Assembly: GCF_017114985.1 (NCBI RefSeq)
Contig: NZ_JABXKP010000103.1
Span: forward strand, 1 to 55,377
Direction of reading: 5' to 3'
Length of the DNA stretch: 55,377 nt
DNA from: Nostoc sp. JL33
Lineage (GTDB): Bacteria; Cyanobacteriota; Cyanobacteriia; Cyanobacteriales; Nostocaceae
In this document: positions 49,535-55,377 of the stretch, in pieces
Layout: every line of letters starts with the position of its first letter
Position numbering within the stretch: position 1 is the first letter of the stretch
Translations under genes and position numbers: made by a program
The notes under the pieces: generated by a model
Seen by the model: the letters and a program-made list of their open reading frames with translations, nothing else
Told to the model about the DNA's origin: nothing
Database searches by the model: none

Positions 49535-51595
49535 TTAATTCGCTGCTGTTTGGGCTTCTTGATAAACTATTTCTTGAAACTGGATCATATCTTTTTGCGG
49601 ATCGGCGTGGCTGACTTTCACCAATATCTGTTCGCCCAACTTGACAGAACGTTTGAAAACCATTGGTAATTGCAAGCCCAAATCTTCTAACAAAATTAGG
49701 GCCAAGTTACTGTCTTCTCGCAGCCACATCAACACTGTCACATCCCAAGTTTCCTCTGGATGACGGCGTAAATACTCTAGAGCATAATATCTATTAGTTT
49801 GCCGTTCCACCATCGTCACCTCTTGGGTGATGCTGGTGACAGTCATCATTACTTCTTTTAGTTGTTCTGCGGAAAATGGTAAAACTTCACCCCGTAAGTG
49901 GGCTTTAAGTTGAAAGTGGGTAAGTAAGTCACTGTAGCGACGGATGGGAGAGGTTGCTTGAGTATAGGTATCTAAACCCAAACCAGCATGACGCAAAGGC
50001 GTAATGCTCATTTCACTTTTAGGCATACAACGACGCATGGCGCAAGCGCGAACGAATCCAGCCGGAAGTAGGAGCAATTCCTCATCTGGAGGTAATTCTG
50101 GTTGTGGTTGACCGCGAAAGGGCAAAGGTATGTTATGAGCTTTACCATACCGAGCCGCAACTTCACCGGCAAGAATCATCATTTCTGCTACCACTTGCCG
50201 CGATGGGGAATCGTCCAAAATCTCAATGTTGATCTCGTCATCTTTGACTTTGATCATCGCTTCGGGCATAGTGATGCTAATTGCTCCTTGGGCGTAACGC
50301 CAAGCTTTGCGCCTCTGTGCCCAACTAGCGATCGCGGCAATTTCTGGTTCTGCTTGTACGCGTAATTGCAGCATTTCATCTACATCTTCGTAGGTGAGGC
50401 GATAAGTCGGCTTAATCAAGCTGGTATGAATGCTGTAATCTTCTACTACCCCACTTGTACCTAAAACTATCCCGAAACTGAGGGCGCAACAAACCCGTCC
50501 CTGAATCAGACTCATTGGCCCAGTTGCCAATACCTCTGGAAACATGGGAATCATCCCCGTAGGTAAATAGACTGTACTACCCCGCTTTCTGGCTTCCAAA
50601 TCTAATTCATCTTCCGGTACTAACCATCTAGTGGGATCGGCGATATGCACCCAGAGGCGTTCTTGTCCATCGGGGAGTACTTCCCAACTCAGACCATCGT
50701 CGATCTCTGTGGTAGTTTCATCATCAATGGTGTAGACCTTCAGGTGAGTCAGATCCAGGCGGTTGGTATCTGAGTCAATCGGCGGGAAATCCAAACGCTG
50801 TTGCGCCACTTCTAATACCTTATTAGGAAATTGAATTGGAATTGAAGAACGACGCAGGAACAAGTTTTCATAAGGACTCCAGCAACCCAAATCTACCAAT
50901 AGTTGAAAGGCCCCTTGGGGTGTTGTGGGCCGTCCCAGCATGGTCATAGTTTCTAATACTGGAGCGCTTGGCGGATAAGCGCGAGCCAATGAGTCATAAT
51001 TGACCCCCATCCGCACGGTGTCAGCAAGCAGCGCTGCGTATTTTTCTAGTCCTTCTAAGCGTTGGCGATCGTGCCGCCCCCACTCTATTGCTTCGCCTTT
51101 GAGCGCCTGCTCTACACGAGTTAAAAATTCCTGCTGTCCCTTAGCTTTTAGTGCCTCTACTTCCAGCTGGTGCTTGCGTTCTGCCACTTGGGCAGCAGTT
51201 CGCGGCTCGTAAGCGTCTCCTTTTTGCTTGAAATAGAGTTTATCGTCTGATAACAAGCAATAGGCGGCGTAACAATGAGGCGCGGCTGATTCAGAAAATA
51301 GCAGATTCGCCATTTGGTCTGGGGTGACTGTTTCCCCATCTTCAACCAGTAATTCCCAAGCTACTTCCAAGCTAGATGGATCTAAATAAGGCTTAACCTG
51401 CTCCGAAAAGCTGGCAATCTCAGAGGGCTTGTAAGTCTGTCCGTTAACTGTATAAGTTATTTGTCTGGGCGCGAGGCTGTGCGATTGACCACGTTCGTCT
51501 ACCACAAACCACCGGGTTTTTCCGTCTGGACGTTCTACGATGCCCAGACGGCGATCGCCTTGAACCCTAAATTCAACTAGCGTCCCCTTCTCCAC
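49535..51595 (-). CDS. RNB-domain exoribonuclease (RNase II/R type)
   Basis: A 686-aa 3'-5' exoribonuclease. Residues 1-60 look like a small beta-barrel RNA-binding region (GTLVEFRVQGDRRLGIVERP). The RNB catalytic domain begins at about 285 with LKVYTIDDETTTEIDDGLSW, whose clustered Asp residues bind Mg2+, followed by LWVHIADPTRWL. The TQATSPIRRYSDLLTHFQLK block marks its end. An S1-like C-terminus (about 620-680) completes it. It degrades structured or unstructured RNA processively. Length is typical of cyanobacterial and chloroplast RNR-like enzymes. It is the only apparent exoribonuclease here and reads leftward alone. Confidence 0.92.
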   Translation of the reverse strand: MEKGTLVEFRVQGDRRLGIVERPDGKTRWFVVDERGQSHSLAPRQITYTVNGQTYKPSEIASFSEQVKPYLDPSSLEVAWELLVEDGETVTPDQMANLLFSESAAPHCYAAYCLLSDDKLYFKQKGDAYEPRTAAQVAERKHQLEVEALKAKGQQEFLTRVEQALKGEAIEWGRHDRQRLEGLEKYAALLADTVRMGVNYDSLARAYPPSAPVLETMTMLGRPTTPQGAFQLLVDLGCWSPYENLFLRRSSIPIQFPNKVLEVAQQRLDFPPIDSDTNRLDLTHLKVYTIDDETTTEIDDGLSWEVLPDGQERLWVHIADPTRWLVPEDELDLEARKRGSTVYLPTGMIPMFPEVLATGPMSLIQGRVCCALSFGIVLGTSGVVEDYSIHTSLIKPTYRLTYEDVDEMLQLRVQAEPEIAAIASWAQRRKAWRYAQGAISITMPEAMIKVKDDEINIEILDDSPSRQVVAEMMILAGEVAARYGKAHNIPLPFRGQPQPELPPDEELLLLPAGFVRACAMRRCMPKSEMSITPLRHAGLGLDTYTQATSPIRRYSDLLTHFQLKAHLRGEVLPFSAEQLKEVMMTVTSITQEVTMVERQTNRYYALEYLRRHPEETWDVTVLMWLREDSNLALILLEDLGLQLPMVFKRSVKLGEQILVKVSHADPQKDMIQFQEIVYQEAQTAAN

Positions 51596-51860
51596 AACTC
51601 TCGCACTCTAATAATTTTAGATTTTAGATTTTAGATTTTGGATTTTATAACTGGTGTCAAATCCTAAATCCTACCGTTTTTCATTCAGCAATCTATTTTA
51701 CACTCTCTGATTCAGATTTGAGATTTTGGACTCAGAAAGACAAAGCCAGATGTTTATTTAAATGCAGCTTCTCTTTATAATCCAAAATCCGTCTTGCAAA
51801 GCTCTGATCGGAGGAAACCTCCGCTCAGACTTTCCGCAAAATTCCAAATCCAAAATTGCT

Positions 51861-52076
51861 TTAGCCTTCAGCGTTGATGAATGGCAACAAAGCCACAATC
51901 CGCGAACGTTTAATTGCTAATGTCAACTCTCGCTGTTGCTGAGACGTAAGCCCAGTAATCCGACGTGGCAGTATTTTACCCCGCTCGGTGACAAACTTAC
52001 GCAATAAATCAACATCTTTATAATCGATTGGTTCTCCGGGCTTGATCGGAGAAAGGCGACGACGGAAATAACTCAT
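51861..52076 (-). CDS. rpsR: 30S ribosomal protein S18
   Basis: A 71-aa S18 (SYFRRRLSPIKPGEPIDYKD, DLLRKFVTERGKILPRRITG, LTSQQQRELTLAIKRSRIVA). Normal length. It starts 2 bp after the rpmG stop, so rpmG-rpsR form a two-gene operon, the usual cyanobacterial and plastid order. Confidence 0.98.
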   Translation of the reverse strand: MSYFRRRLSPIKPGEPIDYKDVDLLRKFVTERGKILPRRITGLTSQQQRELTLAIKRSRIVALLPFINAEG

Positions 52077-52078
52077 CT

Positions 52079-52273
52079 TTACTTAATTTCCTTGTGAACG
52101 GTATGTTTATTGCAGTGGGTGCAGAACTTTTTCAGTTCTAGCCGGTTAGTGGTGTTGCGGCGATTCTTGGTACTGGTATAACGGGAAACACCAGCAGAAC
52201 GCTTGTTTGAATTTGTCCGACACTCGGTACACTCTAGTGTCACAATTATGCGGGCGCCTTTACTCTTAGCCAT
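52079..52273 (-). CDS. rpmG: 50S ribosomal protein L33
   Basis: A 64-aa L33 with its zinc-binding cysteine pairs intact (TLECTEC and KFCTHCNKH), so it is the zinc-containing form. KNRRNTTNRLELKKFCTHCN is the conserved block. First gene of the rpmG-rpsR operon. Confidence 0.98.
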   Translation of the reverse strand: MAKSKGARIIVTLECTECRTNSNKRSAGVSRYTSTKNRRNTTNRLELKKFCTHCNKHTVHKEIK

Positions 52274-52316
52274 AATCTTACAAACAGTGAAGCCTGAAGA
52301 GAATTAACACAAATGA

Positions 52317-52874
52317 CTATCTTCTCACATTCCGCCGCATATTATCAACTAATCTTTTGATTTTTATGTCGAGCGAGTAGCCACGACGCGACGAAACTAT
52401 GAAAGTTCCACAAAAGCGATCGTGTAAAGCCTGCCGCATCTGGGTATCAGAGAAGGCAGTCCCACAATCAATTGCGAGGGGAAGTACTAGCAGTATAGCA
52501 GTGGGATTGGCTCTAATATTGCTCAGGGCAATTGACACGAAAAGGGCACCAAAGCCGATAATTGCCTCTCGCTTCACCAGTGAGAGCAAATCTGGAATTC
52601 TGCCCATTACTTGCCCATTTTCGACTGACAACACCTTTAAATCGAACGCCCAACGCCCTAAACTTTGCCCTTGATTGTTATATACAACCAGCACCCGCAA
52701 AACCAGCCAAAGTATTACGAAAACTAAGATTTCAACAAATTGAATACCGATATCGCCGCCTCCCAGTAGGGAGCTGACTAACCAGACACCAAGGAAATCA
52801 AGCCCCAATGCCATACCTCGCCGCCCAATATCAGCCTTGGGATAGTGTTTTTGGGGAACTCGTTCGATTGTCAT
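52317..52874 (-). CDS. RDD-family membrane protein
   Basis: A 185-aa protein from ATG 52874 (MTIERVPQKHYPKADIGRRG). The RDD domain starts with ADIGRRGMALGLDFLGVWLV, which carries the Arg and Asp residues of the family. Another span lies around VEILVFVILWLVLRVLVVYN, and NNQGQSLGRWAFDLKVLSVE is the conserved loop. RDD proteins are three-to-five-span proteins with roles proposed in transport or stress tolerance. It lies upstream of rpmG-rpsR on the same strand, 43 bp away. Confidence 0.87.
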   Translation of the reverse strand: MTIERVPQKHYPKADIGRRGMALGLDFLGVWLVSSLLGGGDIGIQFVEILVFVILWLVLRVLVVYNNQGQSLGRWAFDLKVLSVENGQVMGRIPDLLSLVKREAIIGFGALFVSIALSNIRANPTAILLVLPLAIDCGTAFSDTQMRQALHDRFCGTFIVSSRRGYSLDIKIKRLVDNMRRNVRR

Positions 52875-53225
52875 ACAAAACAAGTATTTTTATTTAGGGG
52901 TTGGGAAATAGCGATCGCTCATAATTTCCAACATTATATACTTTCTTAATTGAGTGGTCAGTGTTACTTTCCGAGATACTATTATTTTAAATTTAGTACA
53001 ACCGTTGGATAATCAACGGGATACACAAGTTGTCGATTTATTGGCAGCCGATAGTCGCATTTTAGCAACACCTGTTACTAGTCCGCTAGATTTTCACTGA
53101 CAGAAAACTTGCTATTTTTTTGATTGTTGCTAACTTTCCCCAAATCACTTGAGTTTTCATTCTGTTTATGGGAAATATTGTATTGTTGTAGAAACTTAAT
53201 TTTAATTAATTTGGAAGTTGTACCT
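52875..53225. other. Spacer holding a duplicate of the moeA 5' end
   Basis: Apart from the 114-bp duplicate (52981-53094) no gene is seen. It includes a GCGATCGC site near 52911. Sequence just before the duplicate (CAGTGTTACTTT, 52960-52971) also occurs just before moeA (53859-53870). Confidence 0.6.
52981..53094 (+). pseudogene. Duplicated fragment of the moeA 5' coding region
   Basis: This 114-bp block aligns without gaps to 53933-54046, codons 10 to 47 of moeA, with six differences (about 95% identity). It lacks the moeA start and continues into unrelated sequence after CTAGATTTT. It and the intact copy flank the PEP-CTERM-like gene as a direct repeat about 950 bp apart. Confidence 0.92.
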
Positions 53226-53852
53226 ATGACACATCTGTTTGCTAAAACAGCTATTAGTCTGGTGGCGACTACTGGTTTAGTGTTAGCGATCGCCATCACC
53301 GCTAACGACCTAGCTCATGCTGCTGAGTTCAAATTTAACTGGAAAGGAGACACTGGTTATCTAGCTCAAGGTTCATTTAATTATGATACAACAACTGCTC
53401 CAAGCATCATTTCTGAAGCAGGTTTGGGAGCTACGAAGAACTTGCAGTCCCTCTCAATTTCCTTCTTTGATCCATCCAGCACTCTAATAAATAGTTTCAC
53501 TCCAGTGTTTAGTGGTGTATCTAACTACAGCTTTTTGAGATTCAACTTTGATAGCACGAAAGAGCAAATCTTTGGCTCATTCGATGTTGGCAAGGATAAT
53601 AACCTTCTTGGTGACACATGGCTGAATAATAATCTCGCACTCATAGACGAAGGTTTTAGTGATCAGGTTTTAGCTAAAGAATTTCGTTTGAACAGTAGAG
53701 ATGCAGCAGCCAAAGAGCAAATACTAGATTTAAGTAACAATTCGGTTCAGGTATCCAAAGTAAGAGAAGGAAGCATAATTATAGGTTTACTAGCAGTGTG
53801 TAGTTTCGGATTTACCCTCAAGCAGAAATTCAATCAAAAATTTAAAATCTAA
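53226..53852 (+). CDS. Exported PEP-CTERM-like protein with degenerate sorting motif
   Basis: A 208-aa protein from ATG 53226 (MTHLFAKTAISLVATTGLVL). A signal peptide of about 31 residues ends at LAHAAEFKF. The middle is a beta-rich domain typical of cyanobacterial PEP-CTERM proteins (YLAQGSFNYDTTTAPSIISE, LQSLSISFFDPSSTLINSF). The C-terminus has the tripartite pattern of motif, hydrophobic helix (GSIIIGLLAVCSFGFTL) and basic tail (KQKFNQKFK). Where relatives read VPEPS, this has VREGS, so the Pro-Glu-Pro recognition triplet is lost. It lies between two copies of the moeA start. Confidence 0.75.
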   Translation: MTHLFAKTAISLVATTGLVLAIAITANDLAHAAEFKFNWKGDTGYLAQGSFNYDTTTAPSIISEAGLGATKNLQSLSISFFDPSSTLINSFTPVFSGVSNYSFLRFNFDSTKEQIFGSFDVGKDNNLLGDTWLNNNLALIDEGFSDQVLAKEFRLNSRDAAAKEQILDLSNNSVQVSKVREGSIIIGLLAVCSFGFTLKQKFNQKFKI

Positions 53853-53905
53853 AATTGAACAGTGTTACTTTACAGGGATAAAGAAAAAAGTTGGAGGCGA
53901 TCGCT

Positions 53906-55162
53906 ATGTTATCAGTCAGCGATGCAGAAGCAATTATTTTAAATTTAGTACAACCGTTGGATGATCAACGGGATACAGAAGTTGTCGATTTATTGGCAGC
54001 CGATAGTCGCATTTTAGCAACGTCTGTCACCAGTCCGCTAGATTTTCCCCATTGGGATAATTCGGCAATGGATGGTTATGCAGTTCGCTACGAAGATGTG
54101 CAACACTCTAGCACCGAACAACCAGCCGTTTTAGAAATTGTTGAAGAGATTCCGGCTGGATATCAGCCCAAGTCTACGATTGGGGCAGGACAAACCGCAA
54201 GGATTTTCACAGGTGCGGTGATGCCAGCAGGTGCAGATACTATAGTTATGCAAGAGAAGACACGTCGCGATCAAAACCGCGTATTTATTCTGGATGCGCC
54301 AAAACCGCAAGAATTTGTCAGACAAAAAGCATCTTTTTATCAAGCTGGAGGACAACTGCTACCAGCAGGAATTAAGTTAAATGCCCCAGAAATTGCCGTA
54401 TTGGCAGCAGCACAATGTCCGCAATTAAATGTTTACCGCCGTCCGCGTGTGGCAATTTTTTCTACTGGTGATGAGTTGGTATCAGTTGATCAACCGTTGC
54501 AACCAGGGCAGATTGTGGATTCTAACCAGTATGCACTGGCAGCTTTGGTAAGACAAAGTGGGGCAGAACCGTTAATTTTAGGCATTGTTAAGGATGATCC
54601 AGTTGCTCTGGAAAAAGTCATTGCCCATGCTGTTGCGATCGCTGATATAGTTCTCTCTTCTGGTGGTGTCTCAGTGGGAGATTATGATTATGTTGACAAA
54701 ATTCTCGACTCATTAAGAGCAAAAATCCACATTCGGGCTGTACAGATAAGTCCAGGAAAACCCCTTACCGTCGCCACCTTCCCCAGTACAGACGCGATTA
54801 ATCGCGTCTCTCCACTATACTTTGGTTTACCAGGAAACCCTGCTGCTGTGTTGGTGACATTTTGGCGGTTTGTGCTACCAGCAATCAAGAAACTTTCGGG
54901 AATTACTGAAGGTTGGGAACCAGTATTTTTGAAAGTGCGATCGCATGATGAATTGCGATCAAACGGCAAGCGCGAAACTTACCTTTGGGGTAAATTGCAT
55001 TTAGTTGATGGAGTTTACGAATTTCACAAAGCTGGTGGTAGTCACAGTTCTGGCAATTTAATTAATTTAGCTCAAACTAATGCCTTAGCTGTTCTACCGA
55101 TAGGTAAAACATTAATTTCCCCAGAAGAAGAGGTGCAAGTTTTACAGCTTTTTAACGGGTAA
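53906..55162 (+). CDS. moeA: Molybdopterin molybdenumtransferase
   Basis: A 418-aa MoeA from ATG 53906 (a HIP1 site, GCGATCGC, lies just before it). It inserts molybdate into adenylylated molybdopterin to make molybdenum cofactor for nitrate reductase and other enzymes. Motifs: FPHWDNSAMDGYAVR at about 44-58, IFTGAVMPAGADTIVMQE, VAIFSTGDELV, DSNQYAL, SSGGVSVGDYDYV and YFGLPGNPAAVLVTFWRF. Codons for about STDAINRVS come from a 25-bp dispersed repeat inserted in frame just before YFGLPGNP, adding a few residues to a surface loop. Length otherwise normal. The gene follows the PEP-CTERM-like gene by 53 bp. Confidence 0.94.
   Translation: MLSVSDAEAIILNLVQPLDDQRDTEVVDLLAADSRILATSVTSPLDFPHWDNSAMDGYAVRYEDVQHSSTEQPAVLEIVEEIPAGYQPKSTIGAGQTARIFTGAVMPAGADTIVMQEKTRRDQNRVFILDAPKPQEFVRQKASFYQAGGQLLPAGIKLNAPEIAVLAAAQCPQLNVYRRPRVAIFSTGDELVSVDQPLQPGQIVDSNQYALAALVRQSGAEPLILGIVKDDPVALEKVIAHAVAIADIVLSSGGVSVGDYDYVDKILDSLRAKIHIRAVQISPGKPLTVATFPSTDAINRVSPLYFGLPGNPAAVLVTFWRFVLPAIKKLSGITEGWEPVFLKVRSHDELRSNGKRETYLWGKLHLVDGVYEFHKAGGSHSSGNLINLAQTNALAVLPIGKTLISPEEEVQVLQLFNG
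54787..54811. repeat. 25-bp small dispersed repeat inserted in moeA
   Basis: Exact third copy of the repeat at 5718-5742 and 46272-46296 (core GACGCGATTAATCGCGTC), lying within moeA without breaking the frame. Confidence 0.9.
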
Positions 55163-55377
55163 TAGGGAGTGGGGAGTGGGGAGTGGGGAGTGGGGAGTGG
55201 GGGATGAGGGAGAGTGAGAATTTTAGATTTTAGATTTTAGATTTTGGATTAAAGAATTGAAATTTAATCCAAAAGACGCTCTCTACGAACGCGAATAGCG
55301 TGTCGCAGACAGACGCTCTTGCTAGCTTGTCCTCCGCAGGAGTACGCGGACTCGCTCTCCGTGGCGCTATCGTCAAT
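55163..55377. repeat. GGGAGTG heptamers, TTTAGAT tract and GC-rich modules
   Basis: About five tandem GGGAGTG units at 55165-55203 are followed by a TTTTAGATTTTAGATTTTAG tract (55220-55250). Then come GC-rich modules with TAGCTTGTCCTCCGCAGGAG (55323-55342), the inverted match of 49485-49508. No gene is seen before the window ends. Confidence 0.75.

Overview
The window looks like chromosomal DNA of a filamentous, probably heterocyst-forming cyanobacterium of the Nostoc/Anabaena type. GCGATCGC (HIP1) octamers are frequent. The genes include light-independent chlorophyll synthesis (chlB), bilin synthesis (pcyA), a PsbP-like protein, a DevBCA-type exporter, a PEP-CTERM-like protein and several cyanobacteria-only protein families. 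Intergenic DNA is full of small dispersed repeats, heptanucleotide tandem repeats and palindromic MITE-like elements, as is usual in Nostoc. This is inferred from content; no species is claimed.

Layout. 0-8.4 kb: end of an unidentified gene, a DUF3172 membrane protein, a DeoR-family regulator divergent from an atypical transketolase, a 21-bp tandem repeat, and a leftward cluster (Na+/H+ antiporter with stress-protein domains, secreted 160-aa protein, AMIN-domain protein). 8.6-10.7 kb: an IS200/IS605 element with divergent tnpA and tnpB; tnpB has an early stop. 10.7-16.7 kb: two membrane proteins and a devB-devC-devA operon. 17.7-18.8 kb: a gene graveyard with a decayed toxin-antitoxin pair, an intact BrnT/BrnA-like pair and an N-terminal scrap of a type I restriction subunit that runs into pcyA. 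18.8-24.3 kb: pcyA, maf, a CyanoP-like gene, a REP-associated tyrosine transposase with its palindromes, dapB and a membrane protein. 24.7-34.9 kb: beta-helix protein, cobH, a TPM-domain protein, small membrane and coiled-coil proteins, a metal-binding lipoprotein lacking its usual histidines behind a Zur-like box, DUF4330, an M48 protease and a PPP-family phosphatase.

35.1-40.8 kb resembles an inserted replicon or island: a DUF2470 scrap, a 1047-aa DUF3854 TOPRIM/helicase protein, a YefM-YoeB pair whose toxin is broken by a stop codon, and two unrecognised proteins, ending at a bidirectional terminator next to chlB. 40.9-55.2 kb is mostly housekeeping: chlB, cyclophilin, copper amine oxidase, TPR protein, solute-binding protein, rplT-rpmI, GrpB, ParDE, RNase II/R-type exonuclease, rpsR-rpmG, RDD protein, a PEP-CTERM-like protein lying between a 114-bp duplicate of the moeA 5' end and moeA itself.

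The main theme is turnover of small mobile and addiction elements around a stable metabolic backbone. There are four toxin-antitoxin loci (one decayed, one with a dead toxin, two apparently intact) plus an orphan antitoxin-like gene, two HUH transposase systems in different states, a restriction-enzyme remnant, and many short repeats, one of them inserted in frame in moeA. The observations I rate highest are the RAYT/two-hairpin REP system, the DUF3854 locus, and the metal-binding lipoprotein without histidine ligands.
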